Shown piece after piece: positions 26,778-35,138 of a stretch of 64,000 bases of DNA. The DNA lies in assembly GCA_903928115.1 (NCBI GenBank), contig CAIYPP010000007.1, positions 62,001 through 126,000 on the forward strand. The letters run 5' to 3'. The notes under the pieces are model-generated. The model worked only from the letters and a program-made list of their open reading frames with translations. It did not search any database and was not told the origin of the DNA. A program made the position numbers and the translations under genes. The stretch comes from an uncultured Planctomycetota bacterium. GTDB taxonomy: Bacteria > Planctomycetota > UBA1135 > GCA-002686595. Each line of letters opens with the position of its first letter. Within the stretch, counting starts at the first letter, position 1.

Positions 26778-29434
26778 TTTTGCCGCTCTTCTTCCAAGCC
26801 GCCGCGATCGCCGCGAGTGAGGCCGAGTACTACAAGGTCGACTACCTCGTCGCGCCGCAGGGCGAGCGTATCGAGGTCGGAGGGCTCGACTTCCTCCCGG
26901 ACGGAAGGCTGCTGTGCTCGACGCGTCGTGGGCAGGTTTGGATCATCGAGAGCCCGCTCGCTGCGAACGCCGCGGACGCGAAGTTCACGCTCTTCGCGGA
27001 GGGACTCCACGAGGGGCTCGGCCTCGAGGTCGTGAACGGCGAGATCTACGTGCTGCAGCGTGGCGAGCTCTCGAAGCTCGTCGACGAAGACAAGGACGGC
27101 ACGTGCGATCGCATCGAAGCGTTCAGCCAAGGCTGGGGCTACTCGGGCCACTACCACGAGTTCGCCTTTGGCTTGCCGCGCGACGCTCAGGGCAACTTCT
27201 ACGCATCGCTGAACGTGTCATTCTCGGATTCGCAGTGGTGGCACGGACGCTCTGTCGCTCCGTACCGCGGCTGGATCCTGCGCATCAAGCCTGACGGTTC
27301 GTGGGAGCCCGTCGCGAGCGGAGCGCGCAGCCCTGCCGGGTTGGGCGCCACGTCGAAGGGTGAGATCTTCTACACGGACAATCAGGGCGACTGGATGCCC
27401 GCATGCCCGATCTTCCACGTGAAGGACGGCGCGTTCTACGGTCACCCCGCTTCGCTCAACTGGACGAAGGAGTATCGCGACGCAGGGCGTACCGCGAGCG
27501 ACACGATCGCCCCCAAGGTCGAGCGCGCTCGCGCCGCGCTCTGGCTGCCCTACGACTGGTCGCGGTCCACCGGCAACCTGGTGGAGGACACGACCGGCGG
27601 CAAGTTCGGTCCCTTCGGCGGCCAGCTGTTCGTCGCGGAAATGACGAACGGCTACGTGCTGCGCGCAGGTCTCGAAAAAGTGCAGGGTCAGTATCAGGGC
27701 TGGGTCGTGCCCTTCCGACACAAGGTGGGCTCGAACGTGCGCCTGCGCTTCGCGCCCGACGGCACGCTCTTCTGCGGCTTCACGGATCGCGGCTGGGGCG
27801 GCCAGCCGCCCGGCGACGGCATCGGTCGCGTGCGCTGGACCGGCAAGCAGCCGTTCGAGATTCGCGAGGTGCACCTTGGAGACAGCGGCTTCGAAGTCAC
27901 CTTCACCGAGCCGCTCTCGGAGGCCGCCGCGGCCGCGCTCGCGCGCGCGGAGGTGCGCCAGTACGACTACAACTACTGGTGGGAGTACGGTTCGCCCGTG
28001 CAGCACCTGACGCCGCGTGCGGTCATCGCGACAAGCCTCGATGCGACGCGCACGAAGGCCACGCTGCGCGTTCCGCTCGAGGCTGGGATGGTGGCGCGTG
28101 TGAAGCTCCCCGGACTGCAGTCCATGTCCGGCGCCCCGCTATTGCACGACGAGTTTGCCTACACCATCAACGAGCTTCCCGGCCGCGCTCCGACGGGCGC
28201 GCACGTCGCGAAGCTCGTCGAGCAACCCGAAGCGCGCGAGAGTGGCAACGAAGGCGTGCTCTACCTCACGGAGGGGGATGCGCTCGCGGCTTGGAATGCG
28301 ACGGGCTGGCAGATGGGGGAGATCAAGCTCTCCGACGATCGCCGCGGACTCGTCGCACAGCCCGATGCGAAGCACGACGACTGGAACGGTCCGACCCTGT
28401 CCAACATCGCCGCTGCGAACCCTTCCGAGCTGGTCTCGAAGTTCGAGTTCGGCGACATCGACTTCTCGCTGCAGTTCCAGCTGCCCGAGGGCGGCAACTC
28501 CGGCGTGTACTTGATGGGGCGCTACGAGGTGCAGCTGCTCGATTCCTCGGGCAAGACCGAGCTCAAGTTCGGCGATTGCGGAGGCATCTACGCCGCGGCG
28601 GACCGCGCCGCATGGCCCGGCCGTGCTCCGACCTTCAACACGTTCCGAGGGGCCGGCCGCTGGCACTGGATGAGCGGCACATTCGAAGCTCCGCGCTTCG
28701 ACGCGCAGGGTCGCAAGGTCGCCAATGCGAAGTTCAAGCGGGTGATGATCGATGACACGCTGCTCCACGAAGAGCTCGAGGTCCCGACGCCGACGCAGGG
28801 CGGCTGGGAGGGCGAGGTCGCGCGCGCTCCTCTGCGCATTCAGGGCGACCACGGCCCGGTCGCCGTGCGCGCCGTGCGCGTGAAGGCGCGCGACGGCGTC
28901 GACGAGCGCAGCGACTGGGTGTCGATCTTCGACGGGCGCTCGCTCGATGGCTGGAAGATCACGGACGGCGGAAGTTGGGCCGTCGAGAACGGCGAGATCG
29001 TCGGCCGCGGGAGCGCCAGCCACCTCTTCAGTCCGCGCGGCGACTACAAGGACTTCGAGCTGCGCGCCAAGCTCCGCATCAACACCGGTGGCAACTCAGG
29101 TCTCTACTTCCGCGTCGCCTACGGCCCCGGCTGGCCGTCCGGCTACGAGGCGCAGATCAACAGCACCCACACCGACCCAGTCAAGACGGGCTCCCTGTAC
29201 CACTACGCTCCCTTCCGCGCCCAGCTCGTCGGCCACGACACGTGGTTCGACTACCACGTGCTCTGCAAGGACGAGCCCGAAGGCACGCGCATCCAGATCC
29301 GCGTGAACCACATCCTCGTCACCGACTACCTCGACCGCGAACGCAAGCACGCCGCGGGCCACATCGCCCTCCAACAGCACCACGACGGCTCGGTGATCCG
29401 CGCCAAGAACCTCGAGATCCGCGAGCTGCGCTGA
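26774..29434 (+). CDS. Exported fusion: beta-propeller dehydrogenase-like domain plus two DUF1080 domains
   Basis: 886 residues in three parts. About 15-480 is a beta-propeller close to the protein at 23075 (VGGLDFLPDGRLLCSTRRG, FYTDNQGDWM, GKFGPFGGQLFV, GFTDRGWGG). About 495-700 is a first DUF1080 domain (GNSGVYLMGRYEVQLLDS) and about 714-885 a second (WVSIFDGRSLDGWK, GGNSGLYFRVAY, final EIRELR). Combining a sugar-oxidising-type propeller with 3-keto-glycoside hydrolase-type domains fits a single machine that oxidises a glycan and then cleaves it. The pairing is seen in sequence; the chemistry is inference. No clear signal peptide beyond the short hydrophobic start LPLFFQAAAIAAS. Confidence 0.85.
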   Translation: MILPLFFQAAAIAASEAEYYKVDYLVAPQGERIEVGGLDFLPDGRLLCSTRRGQVWIIESPLAANAADAKFTLFAEGLHEGLGLEVVNGEIYVLQRGELSKLVDEDKDGTCDRIEAFSQGWGYSGHYHEFAFGLPRDAQGNFYASLNVSFSDSQWWHGRSVAPYRGWILRIKPDGSWEPVASGARSPAGLGATSKGEIFYTDNQGDWMPACPIFHVKDGAFYGHPASLNWTKEYRDAGRTASDTIAPKVERARAALWLPYDWSRSTGNLVEDTTGGKFGPFGGQLFVAEMTNGYVLRAGLEKVQGQYQGWVVPFRHKVGSNVRLRFAPDGTLFCGFTDRGWGGQPPGDGIGRVRWTGKQPFEIREVHLGDSGFEVTFTEPLSEAAAAALARAEVRQYDYNYWWEYGSPVQHLTPRAVIATSLDATRTKATLRVPLEAGMVARVKLPGLQSMSGAPLLHDEFAYTINELPGRAPTGAHVAKLVEQPEARESGNEGVLYLTEGDALAAWNATGWQMGEIKLSDDRRGLVAQPDAKHDDWNGPTLSNIAAANPSELVSKFEFGDIDFSLQFQLPEGGNSGVYLMGRYEVQLLDSSGKTELKFGDCGGIYAAADRAAWPGRAPTFNTFRGAGRWHWMSGTFEAPRFDAQGRKVANAKFKRVMIDDTLLHEELEVPTPTQGGWEGEVARAPLRIQGDHGPVAVRAVRVKARDGVDERSDWVSIFDGRSLDGWKITDGGSWAVENGEIVGRGSASHLFSPRGDYKDFELRAKLRINTGGNSGLYFRVAYGPGWPSGYEAQINSTHTDPVKTGSLYHYAPFRAQLVGHDTWFDYHVLCKDEPEGTRIQIRVNHILVTDYLDRERKHAAGHIALQQHHDGSVIRAKNLEIRELR

Positions 29435-29457
29435 AAGCGTGCTTGCACTTGTCGCGG

Positions 29458-30666
29458 TCAGGAGCGGAAGCCGATGCGGCCCTCGTCTTCGACCGCGCTC
29501 GGGGGCGTGTAGCTCGGGATGTCGGTGGGGAGGAGCTCGGTGACTTCGTGCAGGTCGACCTGGCCGTCGGCGTGGGCGCGCACGGCCATGTTCGCGAAGG
29601 CGCGCTCCCAGAGGCTCCGAGCGAAGCGCGCGTTGCCGAAGTCGGCGGAGCGCGAGGCGGCTGCGATCACCTCCTCGACGCGCGGGAGCACGCCCTCGGC
29701 GAGGTTCACCTTGGATTCTTGAGCGAAGATGGAGAAGACCGCCGTGAGTTCACTCGGCGAGTAGTCGGGGAACTCGATGAAGGTCTTGAAGCGCGAGCGC
29801 AGGCCGGGGTTCATGTCGACGAAATGCGCCATCTCCTCCGAGTAGCCCGCGACGATCACGGCGAGCTCGGAGCGGTGATCTTCCATCGACTTCACGAGCG
29901 TCGAGACGGCCTCGTGCCCGTAGTCATTTCCATGCTCGGAGACGAGCGAGTAGGCCTCATCGATGAACAGCACGCCCGGACGCGCTGCGTCGATCGCGGC
30001 CTGTGTCTTGGGCGCGGTCTGGCCCACGTACTCACCCACGAGCCCGCTGCGATGCACTTCGAGGAACTTCGAGCCCTTGAGCGCGCCGCAGGCGGCGTAG
30101 AGGCGCGCCACGATGCGCGCCACCGTCGTCTTGCCCGTGCCCGGCGAGCCGCTGAAGACCAAGTGCAGGCTGTTGCTGACCTCCGGTAGGCCCGCCTCGC
30201 GCCGCTTGGCGTTGGCGACGACCACTGCGAGGACTTCGCGCAGCTGCTTCTTCACGGGCGTGAGGCCGATGAGCTTGTCGAGATCCGCGAGCACCGCCTC
30301 GGGCGTCTCCTTCGCGAGCTGCGCGGCCTGCGGCGCTGTCCGCCCCGGCTTCGTCTGTGCGGACTTGTCCGCCGCCGGCTCGCCTTGCGCGAGCAGCCAT
30401 TCCACGGCGCAGTTCACGGCCCCTAAGGGCGTCGAGCACTGCGCCAGCAAGCGCTCGGCCTCCTCGTCCGGACCCGCTGTCGTCATCGCATCGCCGCGCG
30501 GCTCGAGCAGCTTCGGTGCCCGCGCGCGCAGTATTTCGACGAGTTGTCGGAACTCCGTGAGCTTCGCGATCGCATGCACGACGTGGCGCGCCTGCACGCG
30601 CGGATGCCCGTACTTCTTCGCCGTCTCCAGCGCGAGATCCTCGATCGACTTGCGCAGCATGTCCAT
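29458..30666 (-). CDS. CbbX/SpoVK-type AAA+ ATPase
   Basis: 402 residues. The N-terminal 115 or so residues are helical with no known domain. From about 127 there is a CbbX-like AAA+ domain: Walker A GSPGTGKTT (173-181), Walker B LFIDEA (233-238), GEYVGQTAPKT after it, and arginine finger region NPGLRSRF. Relatives remodel Rubisco or serve as EccA-like ATPases of secretion systems, and others occur in conflict loci. Its ATG overlaps the stop of the TY-Chap-like gene by one base (TGATG), so the two are coupled. No Rubisco or ESX gene is near, which argues against those two roles. It ends 23 bp from the convergent fusion gene. Confidence 0.85.
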   Translation of the reverse strand: MDMLRKSIEDLALETAKKYGHPRVQARHVVHAIAKLTEFRQLVEILRARAPKLLEPRGDAMTTAGPDEEAERLLAQCSTPLGAVNCAVEWLLAQGEPAADKSAQTKPGRTAPQAAQLAKETPEAVLADLDKLIGLTPVKKQLREVLAVVVANAKRREAGLPEVSNSLHLVFSGSPGTGKTTVARIVARLYAACGALKGSKFLEVHRSGLVGEYVGQTAPKTQAAIDAARPGVLFIDEAYSLVSEHGNDYGHEAVSTLVKSMEDHRSELAVIVAGYSEEMAHFVDMNPGLRSRFKTFIEFPDYSPSELTAVFSIFAQESKVNLAEGVLPRVEEVIAAASRSADFGNARFARSLWERAFANMAVRAHADGQVDLHEVTELLPTDIPSYTPPSAVEDEGRIGFRS

Positions 30667-31130
30667 CAGTCCTTGCGCAGGTCCGCGATTCGCTGCCCGC
30701 CGAACTGCTTCTGCAGCTCGTCATCCAGCTGATCCGCATCTCGCAAGGTCAGAAACAGCGCCGTGCCGAGCTCCTCCGGATCGAGCGTGTCCCCGAGCAG
30801 CGTGTGCGTCATCGAGAGGTGCACCTTGCTCGACTCCTCGCCGTCCCGGAGCCGGATCGCGCCGAAGTGCCGCAGCGCACTGTTGCGCGCGACCCACTCG
30901 TAGAGCGCCGGTGTGGCCGGCACATCCACCAAGATCGGGCACTCGATCCGCACTAGCGACTGCGACTCGCCGCTCGCATTGGTGCCCCACTCGACGACCC
31001 GCACCATACCCGTCGTCGACATGTCCGAGAACGCCACGAGCAGCGAATCCCCATCGAGCTGCACCTTCAACTTGTAGTGCCCGGTCAAGATCCGCTGCAC
31101 CTTCATGAACACCGTGTCGACTGAGCTCAT
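30666..31130 (-). CDS. YbjN / type III chaperone-like (TY-Chap) small protein
   Basis: 154 residues from the ATG at 31130. The pattern is that of the YbjN/T3SS-chaperone fold: an N-terminal helix, a beta-sheet with SLLVAFSDMST and LVRIECPIL, then helices (PALYEWVARN, ELGTALFLTLRDADQLDDELQKQFGG). Proteins with this fold bind peptides or other proteins and are often encoded beside AAA+ ATPases in bacterial conflict loci. Here it is translationally coupled to the CbbX-like ATPase and follows a ClpX-like gene by 109 bp. The fold call is by pattern and is moderately sure. A longer frame to 31715 runs antisense to the ClpX-like gene and is rejected. Confidence 0.6.
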   Translation of the reverse strand: MSSVDTVFMKVQRILTGHYKLKVQLDGDSLLVAFSDMSTTGMVRVVEWGTNASGESQSLVRIECPILVDVPATPALYEWVARNSALRHFGAIRLRDGEESSKVHLSMTHTLLGDTLDPEELGTALFLTLRDADQLDDELQKQFGGQRIADLRKD

Positions 31131-31239
31131 CGCTGCTTCCTTCGATTCAAATGGGTGGGACTCGCACCGAGAGAATACCGCAGAACGCTCCGTGGATCCG
31201 ACGCGATCGCCTTGGACCTCAGCGTGAGCCCATTGGCGC

Positions 31240-32727
31240 TCAAGGGGTCGAGCCTGGGGCCGGGCGCTTCTTGGCATCGTGTTCCGCCTTGAGGCGTCGG
31301 TAGTCGAGGTAGTGGAGGTTGGCTTCGATGTTCTCAGTGTTGCTGTACACGTAAGCAAGGAAGAACTCGGTGACGGAGGCCTTGCGGTTGCGCAGCTCCT
31401 CGGCGAGCCGAAGGACCGTCGCGGGGCGGCCTTCATATTGCTTCTCGATGTCGAGCCACCACTTGCGGGGGCTGCCGGTGGTCTTGGCCCACTCGAGGTG
31501 ATGCTCTTTGATGCGCTCGATCTCGGTGCGGATCTTCTCATCGGACCAAGCGGAGGCATCCGAGATGCCTTTCGGCGGCGGTCCCTTGAACGGTCCCGAT
31601 GGCGCAGGTGGCAGGGTGTTGAGGCAGTGCTCTCGCAGCTGCAGATCGGTGCGGGGTTGCGTAGGCTCGCCGGCGATGAGGCGCGGCTCGCGCTCGCCGC
31701 GCATGCACGCGGCATCGATCACGACCTTGTGGATGCCTTGGGCGGCGAGCTCGGGCCAGCGGTGGTCGACGGAGTCGACGGCGCTGCCGATGAGGCGATG
31801 CAGGCCGCGGGCGCCGGTGCCGAGGCGATGGGCCTCGGCGGCGATGAGATCGAGTGCATCGGAGCTGAGCTCGAGCTCGATGCCGTGGATGCGCGCGAGC
31901 GCCTTTTGTCGGAGCAAGGCCGAGGCTTCGGTGGACTCGCCCACGATGGCGCGCATGTCGGCGAGGCCGAGCTCGTGCAGCGCCGTGATCGTCGCGAAGC
32001 GGCCGACGAACTCGGGAATCATGCCGAACTCGACGAGATCGGCAGTCAGCGCTTGGCTGAGCAGGCCGTAGATCGGCTGCTCCGAGAGTGCGTCGCGATC
32101 TTGTTCGTTGCGCGGATGGAAGCCGACTCGCTGCGCTTGCTTCCCGAGTCGCCGCTTCACGATCTCCTCGAGGCCCACGAACGCTCCGGTGCAGACGAAC
32201 AGGATGCGGGAGGTGTCGATGGGCGCGTGCTTCGTCGAGTCGACCTGCTCGGCGATGCGACCGTCGAGCAGCGTGAGCAGCGCGTTTTGCACGCCCTCGC
32301 CGCTGACGTCGCGGCCCGCGTCGTTGCTGCGGCGGATCTTGTCGATCTCGTCGATGAAGAGGATGCCGCGCTCGGCGAGACGCGGGTTGCCGTCCGCGCG
32401 GTCGAGCAGTGACTTCACGATGTCGTCGACGGAGCGTCCGCGATAGCCCACTTCGACGAGGGAGGTCGCGCTCGCGAAGCTCACCGGAACCTTGAGGCAC
32501 TCCGCGAGCTTCTTGACCAAGTACGTCTTGCCCGAGCCTGTGGGCCCCAGCAATAAGATGTGAAAACGCCCGAGATCCTCCGCGTGCAAGTCGCGGTGCG
32601 CCTGCGACAGATAGTGGTTGTAGACACCGACCACGAGGTCGAGCTTCGCGCGGGCTTGCCCGCGAACGAAGCGGTCGAGATACGCCACCATCTCGGTAGG
32701 CGTGGGAAGCAAGTTCGGTTGCGACAT
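31240..32727 (-). CDS. ClpX-like AAA+ unfoldase lacking the zinc domain, with novel C-terminal module (copy 1)
   Basis: 495 residues. The AAA+ body matches ClpX: Walker A GPTGSGKT (61-68), Walker [10 protein letters not shown] (122-130), a pore-loop region GYRGRSVDD where ClpX has GYVG, an IGF-like ClpP-docking loop (RVGFHP), [11 protein letters not shown] and sensor-2 GARGLHR. The N-terminal C4 zinc-binding domain of ClpX is missing; the protein starts in the AAA+ lead helix. Instead there is a C-terminal extension (about 395-480) with KWW and [10 protein letters not shown] motifs that recurs in the ClpX-like protein at 43017 and the KGGVGR ATPase at 40606. That module probably recruits partners (inference). 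It is next to the TY-Chap and CbbX-like genes on the same strand. Confidence 0.9.
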   Translation of the reverse strand: MSQPNLLPTPTEMVAYLDRFVRGQARAKLDLVVGVYNHYLSQAHRDLHAEDLGRFHILLLGPTGSGKTYLVKKLAECLKVPVSFASATSLVEVGYRGRSVDDIVKSLLDRADGNPRLAERGILFIDEIDKIRRSNDAGRDVSGEGVQNALLTLLDGRIAEQVDSTKHAPIDTSRILFVCTGAFVGLEEIVKRRLGKQAQRVGFHPRNEQDRDALSEQPIYGLLSQALTADLVEFGMIPEFVGRFATITALHELGLADMRAIVGESTEASALLRQKALARIHGIELELSSDALDLIAAEAHRLGTGARGLHRLIGSAVDSVDHRWPELAAQGIHKVVIDAACMRGEREPRLIAGEPTQPRTDLQLREHCLNTLPPAPSGPFKGPPPKGISDASAWSDEKIRTEIERIKEHHLEWAKTTGSPRKWWLDIEKQYEGRPATVLRLAEELRNRKASVTEFFLAYVYSNTENIEANLHYLDYRRLKAEHDAKKRPAPGSTP

Positions 32728-32795
32728 CGCGGACGAGCTCCGTGGAGGGGCCCCGGCCGATCCTAGAGTCGAAGTGCCTGCCGCGGAGTTGCTTT

Positions 32796-33134
32796 CTAGG
32801 CCATATCGTTACAGGGCCAGCTACTGGGTGCCTTACGTCTTGGACTTCGAACAGCTCTGGCGTGCTCGATACCACTGGCAGCGTCGCCGCCCAGCGCAGT
32901 CGTCGACGAGGTGCTATCTGCCGCTGCCCCCTTCAGCCACGAGCAACACCTTCGCCGCCGACTCCTGCGCGCACGCCGTCCTGCAACTCCGCGCGCCAGC
33001 ACTTCGTGCGCCGTGCGCGCGAGCACCTTCACAGCATCGTTCCGTCCCACCACTCGCTTGGAGAACTCCGCCTCGATCCTCGAGGCCGTGGGGGCGCCTT
33101 GCTTCTTCATCTTGCGACACTCTTCCGGGGGCAT
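32796..33134 (-). pseudogene. Remnant of a Clp/HSP100-type ATPase gene
   Basis: A short minus-strand frame beginning MPPEECRKMKKQG contains RIEAEFSKRVVGRNDAVKV (33086 down to about 33030), which looks like the entry into an HSP100/Clp AAA+ domain (usual form: L-x-x-x-V-x-G-Q-x-x-A-V). After about 33 such residues it degenerates into Arg/Ser-rich non-coding-like sequence and stops at 32796. No Walker motifs follow. It lies directly upstream of the ClpX-like gene and on the same strand, so it may be a truncated earlier copy or the decayed first gene of that operon. Confidence 0.35.
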
Positions 33135-33556
33135 TCCTGTCGCGTCCTGCGGGGGTCGCACCCTCGCTGGCCGCCGCCGAGATTCCACGGTGGCGCGGTT
33201 CTCGCCAACGCACCCTCGCGCACGTCGCCCCCTAACCCACGCGCGTTCCGCTGGAAGCGCCCGCAACGCGAAAAGCCGCGAAATTCCCGAGGCTTTCAGC
33301 TGGTCGGAGTCTCCGTCGACCTTGCGCTTCTCCTGCGCACCGGAATCTCGCCGAGCGCTGAACCGCGCGCCGTCGGGTGCGTTCTGGCTCGGATTCGCAT
33401 GATGGCGCGAGGTGAGTCACGTCTCCGCCCTCTGCCCGACCCACGTCGGAGGCGGAGCTGCTAACCTCGTAGAGGAAGTGCGCCCGGGCATCGCACGACG
33501 CACCCGACCGCGGTCGTCCCTGCAGTGCCGCTCAGCCCGGTACTCAGCGATTTCCC
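33135..33556. other. Intergenic region between ClpX-like cluster and protease-like gene
   Basis: About 420 bp. Several frames are open across it on both strands, but all have poor composition and none shows a domain. It probably contains promoters for the minus-strand ClpX-like cluster and the plus-strand protease-like gene; I cannot place them. Confidence 0.4.
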
Positions 33557-34924
33557 ATGGTCACTCCCTCTGACCGCTCGTCGCGCGAGGTCCAGGCTCA
33601 TCTGGCGCTGCACCGGATCCTGCTCTCGCTCGCGGAAGCCGATGGGCGTCGAACCGACGAGGAAGCTCGCCGCCTCGCCACGCGACGGCAGCTCCTCGAT
33701 TTCGCCGGTGTCCCCGAGGCCGCGCGGACTCCGATCTCGGCGGACGATCCGCTGACCGCGGCGCAACGCGTGGCACTCGAGCAGGAGTGTCATCAGATGG
33801 GCGAGATCCTGCTCTCGTTCGCCGGTGCGGATGGCATGGCCGCGCGGGAGCGGGTCCTGATGCGTGAGCTGGCGGAGGAGGTTGGCGCGCTGTTCTCGGA
33901 ACGGGTGAGCGATCTGCTCGCCGCGCAGGGCGCCGCGCAGCGCAGGGTGCGGAGCGCCGCGCGCGTCGATCGAAAGCACGGATCTTCCTTGCGGTTCCTT
34001 CGATGGACTTCGGTCGGGCTGGTGGCGATGGTCGTTGCTCTCGGCGTCACCGCCGTGTTCCTGCGCACCGAGCTCTCCGCCGCGCGCGCTCAGATCACGG
34101 AGGTCGCCTCGGCGACCGAACGCTGGGGTTCCGTCATCGAGCGGTCGCAGCGCTCCGTCGTCCTGATCCAGACCGTGTGCTGCGGAGAGCCCCAGTGGGG
34201 CACCGGCTTCTTCGTGGCGAAGGACCGCATCGCGACCAACCGCTATGTCGTCGCTCCCTGTTGCGGCACGTTCCCGACCGCGGCGGCACTGCGGGAGCTG
34301 GCCGACTGTCGCCACGAGTACGCGATCTGGATGGCCGGCGATCCCCTGCACCTGCGTCGCTCGGAGGCCGGCGGATTGCTGGCATCCGAACGCGGCACGC
34401 CGCGACTCGACGAGGGCACCGCTCACTGGAGCTTCGCGGCTGGCAGCCTCCACTTCGTCGCCATCGACAGACCGGGAACCCACCTGACGGCCGAGCAGTT
34501 CCTCTCCGACCTGGCGATCCTCGAGGTCGACCTTGCTCCGGGCAGCACGCCCCCGGCCCCGCTCACGATCCGAGCGGCGGACACGGACGTCGCCGTCCTG
34601 ACCGAGGTGCTGATTCTCGGGTACCACGATGCATGGCTCCCCATCCATCTGAGCAGCACGCCGACTGTCCTGCCGAGGCCCACCATCGGGCGAGTCTCCC
34701 GCGCCGACCACGCCAACCTGGTGGTCGACGCCACGTTCCTCGCCGTTGCATCGGGCGCGCCCGTTCTCTCTCCCTACGGAGAGGTTCTCGCGATCGCGAC
34801 CATGAGCCAGAAACGGAACAACTCCACCTCGCACGCGACCCGGCCCGGGCGGCTGTCACGACGGGTGGTAGCCTCTCCGGCCGACTCCGGCCTTCCGCCG
34901 TCAGGATCCTCACCCCGGCAGTAG
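33557..34924 (+). CDS. Membrane-anchored trypsin-like protein with substituted catalytic His
   Basis: 455 residues. The N-terminal 120 or so are helical with a TerB-like look (LLSLAEADGRRTDEE; LLSFAGADGMAARERVLM). A transmembrane helix (about 150-168, SVGLVAMVVALGVTAVFL) leads to a trypsin-like domain: WGTGFFVAKDRIATNRYVV, LAILEVD with the Asp, and VASGAPVLSPYGEVLAIAT with the Ser. The position that is His in the usual TNxHVV motif is Tyr (codon TAT, one transition from CAT). Two CC pairs (TVCCGEP, APCCGTF) suggest disulfides. It may be an inactive sensor or binding domain, or the catalytic His lies elsewhere. It is divergent from the ClpX-like gene and upstream of the SLOG/SLATT gene. Confidence 0.6.
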   Translation: MVTPSDRSSREVQAHLALHRILLSLAEADGRRTDEEARRLATRRQLLDFAGVPEAARTPISADDPLTAAQRVALEQECHQMGEILLSFAGADGMAARERVLMRELAEEVGALFSERVSDLLAAQGAAQRRVRSAARVDRKHGSSLRFLRWTSVGLVAMVVALGVTAVFLRTELSAARAQITEVASATERWGSVIERSQRSVVLIQTVCCGEPQWGTGFFVAKDRIATNRYVVAPCCGTFPTAAALRELADCRHEYAIWMAGDPLHLRRSEAGGLLASERGTPRLDEGTAHWSFAAGSLHFVAIDRPGTHLTAEQFLSDLAILEVDLAPGSTPPAPLTIRAADTDVAVLTEVLILGYHDAWLPIHLSSTPTVLPRPTIGRVSRADHANLVVDATFLAVASGAPVLSPYGEVLAIATMSQKRNNSTSHATRPGRLSRRVVASPADSGLPPSGSSPRQ

Positions 34925-35138
34925 GCCATTCTTCCGTAGGGTGCCCTCCCCCAGTTCTGTCCCAGATGACGCGTACCCGCGCGGCTGTTAGTGTGGACAG
35001 AACCTAAGGTGAGGATCCCCCGAACGTAGCCGAGAACCGTGGTATCGAAGACATGTCGCTCAATTCTAGAGATCACAGTCTCACTGTCCCGCGGGACGGA
35101 ATGAGGATGCACTCGGCGTCCGGGGCGTCGAAGCTTGG

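Noticed and set aside
31538-32875. 445-codon minus-strand frame overlapping the ClpX-like gene
   Set aside because: It is another frame of the ClpX-like gene on the same strand, with an Arg-rich shadow composition.
32742-33464. 240-codon plus-strand frame upstream of the protease-like gene
   Set aside because: Arg/Ser/Pro-rich with no domain, and it overlaps the Clp remnant on the other strand and the start of the ClpX-like gene region.
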